Source of the DNA: Nocardiopsis quinghaiensis
GTDB lineage: Bacteria; Actinomycetota; Actinomycetes; Streptosporangiales; Streptosporangiaceae
Assembly: GCF_008638365.1 (NCBI RefSeq)
Contig: NZ_VWVU01000016.1
Span: 1 to 64,000 of the forward strand
DNA: 64,000 bases
Reading direction: 5' to 3'
Positions 52,549 through 62,342 of the stretch are shown piece by piece. The position numbers and the translations under genes were made by a program. Position 1 is the stretch's first letter; every line of letters starts with the position of its first letter. The notes under the pieces are model-generated. The model was not told the DNA's origin, searched no databases, and worked only from the letters and a program-made list of their open reading frames with translations.

Positions 52549-53754
52549 GTGAAGAGAACGCTTTCGCCACCCGAGGCCCCGCCCACGGGGAGAACACGTT
52601 TTCCCGTCCCCTTCTTCGACCAGTCCGAGACCTTCCGGGAACTGTGGCCAGACATTCGTGAGAACTGTCTGCGCGTCATGGACCGGGGAAAGTTCTCGCA
52701 CGGTGCGATGGTCGCCGAATTCGAGCGTGCACTGGCCCGCTGGACCGGCGCACGACACGTGGTCGGCGTCAATTCCGGAACCGACGCACTGGTACTGCTG
52801 CTGCGCGCCGCCGGGCTGCGTCCCGGCGAGGAGGTGATCGTCCCCGCCTACTCCTTCGTCGCCACGGCCAGCGCGGTGGTGCTCGCCGGGGGCGTCCCCG
52901 TCTTCGCCGACATCGAGGAGCGGGGATACGGCATCGACCCGCGCTCGGCGGACGCGGTGGCCACACCCCGCACCCGGATGGTCATGCCGGTGCACCTGTT
53001 CGACCGGCTGGCCGACATGGTCGGCGTACACGAGGTCGCCCGGAGGCACGGGTTGACCGTGCTGGAGGACAGCGCCGAGGCGATCGGCATGCGGCTGCGC
53101 GGTGTGCACGCCGGGCTGCTCGGAGCCGGAGGGGTGCTGTCGTTCTTCCCCGCCAAGACACTCGGCGCGATCGGCGACGCGGGAGCACTGCTCACCGACG
53201 ACGCGCTCCTGGCCGAGACGGCGCGGGAGCTGCGCCACCACGGCCGTTCCGGACGGACGCTGGACGACTTCCCCGGTATCGCCAACCCCACGGTCGTCCC
53301 GGGCTGCAACAGCAAGATGGACGACCTCCAGGCCGCCGTGCTACTGGCCAAGCTCGCCCGGCTCGACGCCGGTATCGCCCGCCGCGCGGAGCTGTCCGCG
53401 CGCTACGACTCCCGTCTGCGGGACGTCGCGGGGATACGCGCCGTGCCCGGCGACGTCGCGCCGCACCCGGGCGGCGGGCGGGTCGTCTACGTCCATCTCG
53501 TCGAGGCCGAGGAACGCGACGACCTGGTGGCCCACCTGGCCGCGGCCGGCATCGGGACCGAGACGTACTACCCGGTCCCGCTGCACCTGCAACCGTGCTT
53601 CGCGCACCTGGGACACGTACCGGGCGACTTCCCGCGCGCCGAGGCCGCGTGCGACGCGGCGGTCGCGCTCCCGCTCCACCCCGACCTGACCGACGCGCAG
53701 GTGGACCGCGTCTGCGACGGGATCGAGGACTTCTACGCGGGGAGGCGCGGATGA
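52549..53754 (+). CDS. DegT/DnrJ/EryC1/StrS-type aminotransferase 1 (cluster)
   Basis: 401 residues. PLP enzyme that transaminates keto-sugars or keto-cyclitols. VNSGTDALVLLLRAAGL, VIVPAYSFVATA, VLEDSAEAIG and the PLP lysine in FFPAKTLGAIGDAGA (Lys203) are intact; C-terminal YYPVPLHLQPCF contacts substrate in the family. Start: GTG at 52549, the first plausible one after the insertion; ribosome site weak (GGAAA). An upstream ATG at 52423 lies inside the mobile element and is rejected. ATGA overlap with the next gene. Confidence 0.9.
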   Translation: MKRTLSPPEAPPTGRTRFPVPFFDQSETFRELWPDIRENCLRVMDRGKFSHGAMVAEFERALARWTGARHVVGVNSGTDALVLLLRAAGLRPGEEVIVPAYSFVATASAVVLAGGVPVFADIEERGYGIDPRSADAVATPRTRMVMPVHLFDRLADMVGVHEVARRHGLTVLEDSAEAIGMRLRGVHAGLLGAGGVLSFFPAKTLGAIGDAGALLTDDALLAETARELRHHGRSGRTLDDFPGIANPTVVPGCNSKMDDLQAAVLLAKLARLDAGIARRAELSARYDSRLRDVAGIRAVPGDVAPHPGGGRVVYVHLVEAEERDDLVAHLAAAGIGTETYYPVPLHLQPCFAHLGHVPGDFPRAEAACDAAVALPLHPDLTDAQVDRVCDGIEDFYAGRRG

Positions 53755-54905
53755 GCACGACGGCCACGCGGGACATCCCCTTCTTTCCCCCCGACCTGTT
53801 CGAGGACGACCGTGACGCCCTGCTGGAGGCCGTCCACGGGATCGGGACGGGCGCCGCACAGAAGTTCATCCTCGGCGAGCACACCGCCCGGTTCGAGCAC
53901 GCGCTGCGTGACCGGCTGACCGCGGCCGACGTCGTCGCCTGCTCCAGCGGGACCTCGGCGCTCACGCTGGTCCTGGCCGCCATGGACGTGGGGCCCGGCG
54001 ACCAGGTGGTGGTACCGGCCTTCGGCTGCGCGCCGCTGGCGAGCACCGTCATCGGGTGCGGCGCGCGCCCGGTCTTCGCCGACATCGACCCGGTCGCGCT
54101 GACCATGGACCCGGCCGCGGCGGAGGCGGCCGTCACCGGACGTACCCGGGCGCTCATGCCCGCGCACGTGTTCTCGGTGATGGCGGACATGCCCCGGTAC
54201 CGGGAACTGACCCGCCAGTACGGGCTGCGCCTGGTCGAGGACTCCGCCCTGGCCCAGGGCGGGACGCTCCAGGGCCGCCCCGCGGGGCTGTGGGGCGACG
54301 CGGGCGTCTACTCGTTCGTCCAGGTCAAGACCTTCGGCATGCCCGGTGAGGGCGGTGCGGTGGTCACCGGCGACGCCGCACTCGCCACGCGGGCGCGGAT
54401 GCTGCGCAACCACGGCCAGGACGGCGAACACCGCTTCCTCCACCACCGCGTCGGCTACAACAGCCGCTTCGACGAGGTGATGGCCCTCTTCCAGCTGCAC
54501 CGGCTGGACGGGCTGGAGGCCCGGTTGGCACGCCGGGCCGAGATCTCGGCGTACTACTCCACCCGGTTCGCGCCACTGGCCGAAGCCGGGATCACGGCGC
54601 CGCCCGTCGGCGGGGACGGGCGCTGCCACTACGTCTACACGCTCCTGACCGAGCGACGCGACGAGCTACGCGCACACCTGGCCGCCCACGGGATCCAGAC
54701 CCACGTGTACTACCCGCGGACCCTGCCCGCGCAGCCCGCCTTCGCCCCGTACGCCCCGCCCGGAGAGCGCTGGCCCAACGCGGAGTCGGCGGCCCGGCGC
54801 AACCTCTCCCTGCCGCTCTACCCGCACCTGGGCGACACCCGGGCGGAGTACGTCGCCGACACCGTGTGCGCGTTCGCCCACCGGACGAGGAGGACGACCC
54901 GATGA
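53751..54905 (+). CDS. DegT/DnrJ/EryC1/StrS-type aminotransferase 2 (cluster)
   Basis: 384 residues. Same family but clearly diverged from the preceding gene: CSSGTSALTLVLAAMDV, VVVPAFGCAPLASTV, LVEDSALAQGG and PLP lysine in YSFVQVKTFGMPGEGGA (Lys193). The FVQVKTF sequence differs from the usual FxxxK-x-xxxGEGG context only slightly, so activity is expected. Two unlike DegT enzymes side by side imply two amination steps or one catalytic plus one dehydratase-like role. ATGA overlaps on both sides. Confidence 0.9.
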   Translation: MSTTATRDIPFFPPDLFEDDRDALLEAVHGIGTGAAQKFILGEHTARFEHALRDRLTAADVVACSSGTSALTLVLAAMDVGPGDQVVVPAFGCAPLASTVIGCGARPVFADIDPVALTMDPAAAEAAVTGRTRALMPAHVFSVMADMPRYRELTRQYGLRLVEDSALAQGGTLQGRPAGLWGDAGVYSFVQVKTFGMPGEGGAVVTGDAALATRARMLRNHGQDGEHRFLHHRVGYNSRFDEVMALFQLHRLDGLEARLARRAEISAYYSTRFAPLAEAGITAPPVGGDGRCHYVYTLLTERRDELRAHLAAHGIQTHVYYPRTLPAQPAFAPYAPPGERWPNAESAARRNLSLPLYPHLGDTRAEYVADTVCAFAHRTRRTTR

Positions 54906-55915
54906 CCGACCACACCGCGGAGTCACCCGCCACCGAGGCACCCGCCGCGCCCGCGGTCGCGCAGGCGCATCCGCCCGCGTCCGCGCGCGGCACCCTGGCC
55001 GCCTACGCGCGCCTGGCCAAACTCGACATCGTCGACTACTACATCGGCCTGCCGCTGGTGCTGGCCGTGCTGGCGCCTGCGCTGCGCTGGCAACCGGGCA
55101 CGCTGGGGCTGCTCCTGCTCATCCTGCTCGCCGAGGTTGCCGTGGTGGCCGCGATGGTCGCCTTCGACGACGTCACCGGGTACCGGGACGGCAGCGACGC
55201 GGCCAACTACGGATCGGACGCGGCCCGCCGCCGGCTGGCCCGCAAACCCCTCGTCGCCGGGACGCTCACCGAACCGCAGGCCCTGCGCTTCGCCTGGGCG
55301 GCGACCGGGGTGAGCACCGTGCTGTGGACCCTCGTCGTCCTGGCCGCCCCGCACCGGCCCGCGTGGGCGGTCGCGCTGGCCGCCCTGTGCGTCGTCGCCT
55401 CGGTCCAGTACTCCTGGGGGCTCAGGATCAGCTACCGGGGCTTCCAGGAGATCTTCCTCATCGGCCTGGGCGTGGGCTGGGTGCTGGTGCCCTACGGGCT
55501 GCTCACCGGTGGGCTGAACGGCTTCGTCGTGGTCCAGGCACTGCTCTTCGGCTTCGGCCCGATGCTGTTCGGCCTGTACTCCAACACCAACGACGCCGGC
55601 GGCGACCGCTCCGCCGGGCGGATCACCGTCGCCGCACTGGTGCCCCGGCACCTCAACACCGCCTTCATCATCGCGGCGACCGCGGCCGAGAGCCTGCTCA
55701 TCTCCGTCTCGACCCTGGCCGGGATCGCCCCGTGGTGGTTCCCCGTCGTGCTCGTCCCCGTCTTCGTGATGCGGGTGACCCAGCTGGTGATCGGCTTCGT
55801 GCACGGCGACATCCTGCGCGCCCGGCGCATGGCCATCCACACCCACCGGGTCACCGTGGCCCTGCTGATCGCCGCGAACCTGTTCGTCCCAGCGCTTCTG
55901 GGAGGCGCCGTATGA
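54902..55915 (+). CDS. UbiA-family prenyltransferase (cluster)
   Basis: 337 residues with about nine hydrophobic helices. First Asp-rich motif AFDDVTGYRDGSDAANYG (D89, D90, D96), second YSNTNDAGGDRSAGRITVA (~226-239), both for Mg-diphosphate binding. Members attach prenyl groups to aromatic or other acceptors in the membrane. No prenyl diphosphate synthase is adjacent, so the donor must come from primary metabolism. ATGA overlaps with neighbours, so it is an integral member of the operon. Confidence 0.9.
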   Translation: MTDHTAESPATEAPAAPAVAQAHPPASARGTLAAYARLAKLDIVDYYIGLPLVLAVLAPALRWQPGTLGLLLLILLAEVAVVAAMVAFDDVTGYRDGSDAANYGSDAARRRLARKPLVAGTLTEPQALRFAWAATGVSTVLWTLVVLAAPHRPAWAVALAALCVVASVQYSWGLRISYRGFQEIFLIGLGVGWVLVPYGLLTGGLNGFVVVQALLFGFGPMLFGLYSNTNDAGGDRSAGRITVAALVPRHLNTAFIIAATAAESLLISVSTLAGIAPWWFPVVLVPVFVMRVTQLVIGFVHGDILRARRMAIHTHRVTVALLIAANLFVPALLGGAV

Positions 55916-57276
55916 GCGCGGCACCCGACGTCGCCGTGGTCGGCGCCGGCCCCGCCGGGCTGGCCACGGCCCACACACTGGCCCGGGCGGGGTACTCGGT
56001 ACGGGTCCTGGAGGCCGCCGACGCCGTGGGCGGCCGGATGCGCACCCTGCGCGAACACGGCTTCCTGATCGACACCGGCGCGGAGATGCTGCCCCCGGCC
56101 TCCGCCTACCCGGCCACCTGGCGGCTGATCCGCGCCCTCGGCCTGGACACCGACCGGGGCGCGGTGCCCCGGGTCCGCGGAGCCCTGGCGACGTGGCGCG
56201 GCGGCCGGGCCCGGCCGCACACGGGCCGCCCTCTGGGACTGCTCACCGGGGCCGGGCTGTCCCCGCGCGCACGGATCGACCTGCTGCGCCTGCAGGTCCG
56301 GCTCGCGGGTGCCGCGCCCGACCCCGAACACCCCGAGCGCTCCACGCTGGGCGCGCGCACCCTCGCCGACCTGATGCGCCCCTACCATCCGGAGCTGCGC
56401 GAGCGGCTGATCGGCCCGCTGGCCGCCGGGTTCTTCGGCTGGGACCCGGAGCGGACGGCCGCCGCCCCCTTCGCCGCGCACCTGGCCTCCGCGGGCAGCA
56501 CCGCGCGGTGGCGCACCTACCGCGACGGTATGGACACCCTCGCGCGCGCCCTGGCCGACCGGCTCGACGTCGCCACGGGACACCCGGTGACCGGCGTGGC
56601 CGAGGGCCCCGACGGGGTCAGACTGGACTCCCCGGCGGGCCCGGTCACCGCACGCGCGGCCGTGCTGGCGGTACCCGCCCCGGTCGCGGCGCGGCTGCAC
56701 CCCGGCGCGCCCCGGGCCGAGCGCGCCTACCTCGACGCGTGCGAGTACGCGCCCATGCTCCGGGTCTCCCTGGTGCTGGGCCGCCCCATGGCACCGGCCG
56801 GGGCGCGCGGCGGATTCGCCACTCTGGTGCCCGCCGCGGAGGACCCGCTGCTCAACGTGGTCACCGCCGACCACAACAAGCACCCGGGGCGGGTACCGGC
56901 CGGTCGGGGCCTGGTCTCGCTGGTCGCCTCGCCGCGGGGAGCCTCCGAGCTCCTCGACGCCCCCGACGAGGAGGTGGCGGAGCGGCTCACCGCGCGCGCC
57001 GAACGCCTCGTCCCCGGCCTGTCGGACCACGTCGACTCGGTCCGTGTGCACCGCTTCCGCCACGGGCTGCCCGCGGCGGGCCCGCGCGCGCTGGAGGCAC
57101 GCGCCGCCTTCGTCGCCCGCCCTCCCTCGGCCGTGGACTACGCCGGGGACTGGATCGCGCTGCGCCCGTGCAGTGAGGGAGCGGTCTCCTCCGCCATGAC
57201 GGCCGCAGGAAGGGTCCTGTCCCTCCTCGACTCGACGGCCGCGATCCCCGTTCCGACCTCCCGGGAGGACCGATGA
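55912..57276 (+). CDS. FAD-dependent amine oxidase / protoporphyrinogen oxidase-like enzyme (cluster)
   Basis: 454 residues. FAD-binding VAVVGAGPAGLATAHTLARA (GxGxxG ~9-14) then EAADAVGGRMRTLREHGF; C-terminal YAGDWIALRPCSEGAVSSAMTAAG is the family FAD motif. The middle part (MRPYHPELRERLIGPLAAGFFGWDPER) resembles protoporphyrinogen oxidase and carotenoid-type desaturases. Next to a UbiA enzyme, a desaturase acting on the prenyl chain or on the amino group is plausible. ATGA overlaps. Confidence 0.88.
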   Translation: MSAAPDVAVVGAGPAGLATAHTLARAGYSVRVLEAADAVGGRMRTLREHGFLIDTGAEMLPPASAYPATWRLIRALGLDTDRGAVPRVRGALATWRGGRARPHTGRPLGLLTGAGLSPRARIDLLRLQVRLAGAAPDPEHPERSTLGARTLADLMRPYHPELRERLIGPLAAGFFGWDPERTAAAPFAAHLASAGSTARWRTYRDGMDTLARALADRLDVATGHPVTGVAEGPDGVRLDSPAGPVTARAAVLAVPAPVAARLHPGAPRAERAYLDACEYAPMLRVSLVLGRPMAPAGARGGFATLVPAAEDPLLNVVTADHNKHPGRVPAGRGLVSLVASPRGASELLDAPDEEVAERLTARAERLVPGLSDHVDSVRVHRFRHGLPAAGPRALEARAAFVARPPSAVDYAGDWIALRPCSEGAVSSAMTAAGRVLSLLDSTAAIPVPTSREDR

Positions 57277-58898
57277 CGCCGTTCACCAAACCCATCCACC
57301 TGGGCACCCTCTTCGACGACCTGGCCGGGCGCGGAGCCACCACCGCCGTGCACCTGGGCAGACCCCTGGACATCGCCCCCCACCTGGGCACCGAACGGGA
57401 CGTGCCCGGGGCGGCCGAACTGGTGCGCGAGGCCGCGGGCTGGTTCGCCGCGGCCGGTGTCCGGCCCGGCGACCGCGTCGCGATCGCCAAGCGCAACCAC
57501 TGGGACTACGTGCTGTTGAGCTGTGCCGTGGCCCGGCTGGGCGCGGTGCCCGCCTCGCTGTCGGCGCACCTGGAGCCGGGGTCGCTGGAGGTCCTGCTCA
57601 AACGGCTGGAGCCGGCACTGCTGGTCACCGACACGGCGCTGCTGGCGGCGGCCCGGGACGCGGGGGCCGACCCCGCCGTGCACGCCGCCCGCACCCTGGT
57701 CGTCGACGGCCCGGCCGGGCTCGGGGGCCCGGCCGGGCACATCCTGTGCCTGGACGAGGTGCGCGGCATCGACGCACCACCGCCCCGCAGGCCGCACCTG
57801 GACGCGCCCCTGGCGATCATGCACACCTCCGGCACCACCGGGGTGCCGAAGCTGGTCACACACTCCACCCGCACGATCATGCGCCGCCTGGCCGGATTCG
57901 AGTCGCACCGCTGGCCCCTGTTGGGCAGCCGCCCCGACGACACGGTGACCGGGGCGTTCTCCTTCGCGCACGGCCGCGCGCTCGCCTGGACCGCGAGCGT
58001 GCTGTGGCTGTTCCCGGCCGCCCTGTCGGCCGTCACCAGCGACGACTGGGCCGAGGCCGGTCCGCTGCTGCACCGGCACCGCCCCACCACCCTGGAGGCC
58101 CATCCCGCCACCTTCGTGCGCTGGCAGCACCGGGCGGAGCGGGAGGACCACCCGTTCGACCGGGTGCGGCTCTACATCAGCACCTTCGACGCCGTGCACC
58201 CGCCGACCGTGCGCACCTTCCTCGGCACCACCGGGCACAGGCGTCCCGTGTGGATGCAGGGCTGGGGCCAGAGCGAGACCGGGCCGCTGACCTTCCGTTT
58301 CCTCACCCGGCGGGCGCTGGCCCGGGAACGGGAGCGCCATCCGACCACCCGCGACCTGGGCCACCCGGTGCCCACCCGCACCCGGCTGCGCGCGGTCGAC
58401 CCGCACACCATGCGTCCCGTCCCGTCCGGTGCGCCAGGTCTGCTGTTCTGCCGTACCGGGGCCCTGTGCCTGGGCTACGTCGGCGAGGAGGGCCGGTGGC
58501 GGTCCAAGCTGGTGGGCGAGTGGTGGAACACCGGCGATGTCGGGGTCATCACCCGCACCGGCGGGGTGCGGCTGGTGGACCGCGAGGTGGACGTTCTGCG
58601 CGAGGGCAGCTGCCTGGAGGTGGAGGACGTCGTGGACGACCGCCTGTCCGAGGTGCTGGAGTGCGTCCTCCTGAGCGTCCCGAACGGTCCTCCGGTGCCG
58701 GTGGTGGTCACCGGGGACGGCCGACTCGACACCGACGCGTGGCGCGACGCCGTCGCCGACCTGCCCGAACTCGCCGACCCCGTGGTGAGGACCTGGGACG
58801 AGTTGCCGCGTACCGGCACCGGCAAGGTCCGCCGGACCGTGCTGCGCGACCGCTTGGGCCTGCGCCCCGACACCTGCGGGACGGGACGGTGGACGTGA
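57273..58898 (+). CDS. Adenylate-forming acyl ligase 1 (cluster)
   Basis: 541 residues of the ANL superfamily. P-loop HTSGTTGVPKLV (~184-195), adenine region GWGQSETGP, Asp in WWNTGDVG, and the C-terminal catalytic lysine in RTGTGKVRR. The hinge motif is altered (VDREVDVLREGSCLE instead of GRxDDxIK-GxxV). Likely activates a carboxylic acid to the adenylate or CoA thioester. The substrate is not readable. ATGA and GTGA overlaps on each side. Confidence 0.88.
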   Translation: MTPFTKPIHLGTLFDDLAGRGATTAVHLGRPLDIAPHLGTERDVPGAAELVREAAGWFAAAGVRPGDRVAIAKRNHWDYVLLSCAVARLGAVPASLSAHLEPGSLEVLLKRLEPALLVTDTALLAAARDAGADPAVHAARTLVVDGPAGLGGPAGHILCLDEVRGIDAPPPRRPHLDAPLAIMHTSGTTGVPKLVTHSTRTIMRRLAGFESHRWPLLGSRPDDTVTGAFSFAHGRALAWTASVLWLFPAALSAVTSDDWAEAGPLLHRHRPTTLEAHPATFVRWQHRAEREDHPFDRVRLYISTFDAVHPPTVRTFLGTTGHRRPVWMQGWGQSETGPLTFRFLTRRALARERERHPTTRDLGHPVPTRTRLRAVDPHTMRPVPSGAPGLLFCRTGALCLGYVGEEGRWRSKLVGEWWNTGDVGVITRTGGVRLVDREVDVLREGSCLEVEDVVDDRLSEVLECVLLSVPNGPPVPVVVTGDGRLDTDAWRDAVADLPELADPVVRTWDELPRTGTGKVRRTVLRDRLGLRPDTCGTGRWT

Positions 58899-60691
58899 CG
58901 CCGCGGTCGGCGGACGCGGCGGTCCCGCTCCCGCTGGCCGGAGCCGCCGCCCGCACGATGGGGGACTCGGTCGCTCTGCGGGTGGCGTCGGCGCGCCTGG
59001 AGGCGCTCGGCTGCGCCGTCCTCCGGCTGGAGGGGGAGCCGCCCCCGGACGCTCCGGCGGGGTGGATCGGCCTGGTCGGTGTCTCCGGCGGAGAGGGCGT
59101 CCGCACGAGGCCGCCGGTACCGGCCGGCTGCGCGATCGGCTGGTCCGGTCCGGTCGCGGCGCCCCTGGCGGGGGAGCGCGACGTCCAGGCCGCCTGCGGG
59201 CTCGCCCACCTGCACGGCAGGGCCCGCGGGCAACCCCGGTTCCTCGGTGTGGACTACGCGTCGGTGTGCGCGGGGGTGCTGGCCGCGCAGGCGGTGGCGG
59301 CCTCCGCGCTGGCCCTGGCGCGCGGCGGACCGGCCCTGTCGGCGTCGGTCTCCGCGGCCCAGGCCGCACTGCTCGCCGCGGGTCCCCACGTCGCCGCGGT
59401 CACCGCGCCCGGTGCCGGATCCGCTCCGCCCGCCGGCGGAGGGGCGTCGGCGGGCGGAGCCGCGTCGCCGAGCGGTCGGAGGAGAGCCGGCGAAGCGCCC
59501 GTTCCGCCGTTCCGCTCCGCCGACGGGGCGCGCTTCGAGATCGAGACCCTGGACGCCGAGGTCTGGCTGCGCTTCTGGACCGACCTGGGGACCGCCCCGG
59601 ACGCGACCGCCGCCGGATGGCCGCCCTTCCAGAGCCGCTTCGCCACCGCGGTGTGTCCGCTGCCGCCGGAACTGCCCGCCGCGGTCTCCGCCATGGACTT
59701 CGACCGGGTGCGCTCCGCCGCGTTCCGGGCGGGGATGAGCATCTCCCCGGTCCGCACCGCCGAGGCCGCGGAGGAGCCCGCTCCGGCGTCGGAGTGGCGG
59801 CTGTACACGCAGGACGGCACCGGAGCACCGGTCCCCGGACCGGCGCCGCTGGACCCCGGCGCCACCGCGCCCCTGTCCGGGCTGCGGGTGGTGGAGGCCA
59901 CCAACCGGATCCAGGGTCCGCTCGCCGGACTGCTGCTCGCCATGCTCGGCGCCGAGGTGGTGCGCGTCGAGCCACCGGGCGGCGACCCGATGCGCGGGGT
60001 GCCGCCGATGGCGGGGGAGTGCTCAGCACGGTTCCTCGCCCTGAACCGGGGCAAGGACGCGGTCGAGGCCGACCTCAGGACCGCCACCGGGCGCCGGACC
60101 GCACGGGACCTGGCGGCCACGGCCGACGTCCTGCTGTACAACTGGCCGCCCGGCCGCGCCGAGAGGTTCGGTCTGGGCCCCGACGACCTCGCCGACCGTG
60201 CCCCGGCCCTGGTCCACGTGCACGCCGACGGGTGGGGCGGGGAGCCCCCCGAACCCGGCGCGCTGGCCACCGACTACCTGGTCCAGGCGCACGGCGGGGT
60301 GGCCGACCTCCTGACCGGCCCCGGGGAGGAGCCCGCACCGTCCCTGCTGACCCTGACCGACGTGCTCGGCGGCATCATCGCGGCCGAGGGTGCGGTGGCC
60401 GCGCTGCTGGCCGGCGCCCGCACCGGCGCCGGGGCACGGGCCCGGACCGCGCTGTCGGACGCGGCCCGGCTGCTGCGCTCCGCCGGACGCGGAACCGCGC
60501 CCGGGGACCGGGGCGGACCCGCTCCGGTCGAGGACCTGGCGGCGATGGCCGCCGCGCCGGAGTTCACGGGGGCCTTCGACACGGTCGGCGGAGCGTCCTG
60601 CTTCCGGGCCCCGTGGAGCTTCGCCCCCGCCACGGCGCGGCCGGTCGGCGCACCGGCGGTCCCCGGGGCGGGCCTGGAGGAGGCGCGATGA
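58895..60691 (+). CDS. Class III (CaiB/BaiF) CoA-transferase with duplicated or permuted halves (cluster)
   Basis: 598 residues, far longer than the ~400 usual. Residues ~325-500 carry the canonical N-terminal part: PLSGLRVVEATNRIQGPLAG, EVVRVEPPGGDPMRG, LNRGKDAVEADL and the catalytic Asp460 in TDYLVQAHGG. Residues ~90-310 contain features normally found later in the chain: VDYASVCAGVLAAQAVAA followed by FRSADGARFEIETLDAEVWLRF. Either two incomplete copies are fused or the enzyme is circularly permuted. It moves CoA between acids or racemises/condenses acyl-CoAs; the flanking ligases fit. GTG start in a GTGA overlap. Confidence 0.82.
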   Translation: MTPRSADAAVPLPLAGAAARTMGDSVALRVASARLEALGCAVLRLEGEPPPDAPAGWIGLVGVSGGEGVRTRPPVPAGCAIGWSGPVAAPLAGERDVQAACGLAHLHGRARGQPRFLGVDYASVCAGVLAAQAVAASALALARGGPALSASVSAAQAALLAAGPHVAAVTAPGAGSAPPAGGGASAGGAASPSGRRRAGEAPVPPFRSADGARFEIETLDAEVWLRFWTDLGTAPDATAAGWPPFQSRFATAVCPLPPELPAAVSAMDFDRVRSAAFRAGMSISPVRTAEAAEEPAPASEWRLYTQDGTGAPVPGPAPLDPGATAPLSGLRVVEATNRIQGPLAGLLLAMLGAEVVRVEPPGGDPMRGVPPMAGECSARFLALNRGKDAVEADLRTATGRRTARDLAATADVLLYNWPPGRAERFGLGPDDLADRAPALVHVHADGWGGEPPEPGALATDYLVQAHGGVADLLTGPGEEPAPSLLTLTDVLGGIIAAEGAVAALLAGARTGAGARARTALSDAARLLRSAGRGTAPGDRGGPAPVEDLAAMAAAPEFTGAFDTVGGASCFRAPWSFAPATARPVGAPAVPGAGLEEAR

Positions 60692-62313
60692 TGTGGACCT
60701 CGTCCAACGGACTGGTGCTGACCGACCTCGTCCCGCCGGACCTGCGCGCGGAGTGGACCGCCCGCGGCTGGTGCCCGGACAGGGACCTGTACACCCTGTT
60801 CCGCGAACACGTGCGGGCCCATCCCGACCGGACGGCCGTCATCGACGACCGCGGCACGCTCGACTACGCCGGGTTGGACGCCGCGGTGCACAGCGCCGCC
60901 GCCGCGCTGACCGCCGGGGGCGGGGGAGAGCGGGACGTCGTCGGCGTCCTGCTGCCCAACGGACGCGACGCGGCCGTGGCCGAACTCGCCGTCGCGGCCG
61001 TCGGAGCGGTCTCGCTGCCCGTCCCCGACGGGCGGTCCCCGGCCGACGTACGCAGCCTCCTGGACCGCTCCCGGGCCTCCGCGCTCATCACCGTTCCGGG
61101 GAGGGCGGAGGAGGTCCGCCGGATGGACCTGCCGCATCTGAGCCAGGTGTGGACGTTCGGCCCGGCCCGCCTCGGGGCGCGCAGCCTGGACCAGCCCGAT
61201 CCCGAGGCGGTCCGGGACTGGCGTCCCGCGCGCCCCGACCCGGAGTCCCCGGCCCGCGTTCTGGTCTCCTCCGGATCGGAGGGCGAGCCCTCGATGGTCG
61301 CCTACACGCACAACGCCATGGCGGGCGGCCGGGGCAACTACGTGGCGGCTCTGCACGCGGGTTCCGGGCCGATGCGCAGTCTGGTCCTGGTCTCGCTGGC
61401 GTCGTCCTTCGGGTCCTGCGGGGTGCCGGTGACCCTGGCCCGGCACGGCGGCACCCTGGTGGTGCTGCCCCGCTTCGACCCGGTCGCCGCGCTGCGAGCG
61501 ATCGAGCGGCACCGCCCCACCCACCTGATCGGGGTGCCCACGATGCTGCGGCGCGTGGCCGCGCTGCCCGAGCGGGCGGACACCTCGTCCCTGCGCGTGG
61601 TGGTGGCCAGCGGGGCGCCGCTGCACCGGGAGGTCCACGACGCCTGCGCGGCGCGTTTCGGCCGACCGGTGGTCAACGTCTACGGCTCCACCGACGGGGT
61701 CAACTGCCACACCGGGCGCCGTCCGCGGGCCTGGCAGCCGGGTATGGCCGGGTACCCCGCGCCCGACGTGGCCCGGGTGAGCATCCGTGATCCCGAGGGC
61801 CGCCCGGTCCCCGCAGGGGAGACCGGCGAGATCTGGGCCCTGGGCCCGATGACACCGCTGTGCCACGTCGCCGCCCCCGGCCTGGACGCCGAACGGCGGG
61901 CCCCGGGCGGGTGGGTGCGCACCGGTGACCTGGGCCGGCTGGACCCCGACGGCGCGCTCCGGGTGGTGGACCGCCTGCGCCGGACGGTGATCCGGGGCGG
62001 GGTCAACATCTTCCCCGCCGAGGTGGAGCGCGAACTCGGCGCCCACCCGCTCCTCGCGGAGGCCCACTGCGTGCCCGTGCCCGACCCCGACCTGGGCGAG
62101 CGCATGTGCGCCTGCGTGTCCCCATCGGCGGGGTCCGCGGCACCCACCCAGCGGGAGCTGATCGCCTTCCTGCGCGACGAGCGCGGCCTGGACAGCCGCG
62201 CACTGCCCGAACACGTGGTCGTCCTGCCCGAACTGCCGCTCGGCCCGACCGGGAAGGTGTGCACGGCCACCCTGACCCGCGTCGCGGCCGAGGCCGTCGG
62301 CGCGCACCACTGA
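60688..62313 (+). CDS. Adenylate-forming acyl ligase 2 with degenerate P-loop (cluster)
   Basis: 541 residues. ANL fold is complete (VNVYGSTDGVN, GGWVRTGDLGRLDPDG, VVDRLRRTVIRGGVNIFPAEVE, and C-terminal GPTGKVCTATL). The P-loop, normally TSGTTGxPK, reads SSGSEGEPSMV (~194-204): the Thr/Thr pair and the Lys are gone. Since the P-loop lysine is not essential in all ANL enzymes, activity may persist, or it may act as a CoA-ligase partner of ligase 1. Start ATG at 60688 in an ATGA overlap. Confidence 0.87.
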   Translation: MMWTSSNGLVLTDLVPPDLRAEWTARGWCPDRDLYTLFREHVRAHPDRTAVIDDRGTLDYAGLDAAVHSAAAALTAGGGGERDVVGVLLPNGRDAAVAELAVAAVGAVSLPVPDGRSPADVRSLLDRSRASALITVPGRAEEVRRMDLPHLSQVWTFGPARLGARSLDQPDPEAVRDWRPARPDPESPARVLVSSGSEGEPSMVAYTHNAMAGGRGNYVAALHAGSGPMRSLVLVSLASSFGSCGVPVTLARHGGTLVVLPRFDPVAALRAIERHRPTHLIGVPTMLRRVAALPERADTSSLRVVVASGAPLHREVHDACAARFGRPVVNVYGSTDGVNCHTGRRPRAWQPGMAGYPAPDVARVSIRDPEGRPVPAGETGEIWALGPMTPLCHVAAPGLDAERRAPGGWVRTGDLGRLDPDGALRVVDRLRRTVIRGGVNIFPAEVERELGAHPLLAEAHCVPVPDPDLGERMCACVSPSAGSAAPTQRELIAFLRDERGLDSRALPEHVVVLPELPLGPTGKVCTATLTRVAAEAVGAHH

Positions 62314-62342
62314 CCGACGACACCGAACCGAAGGAGGACCCG

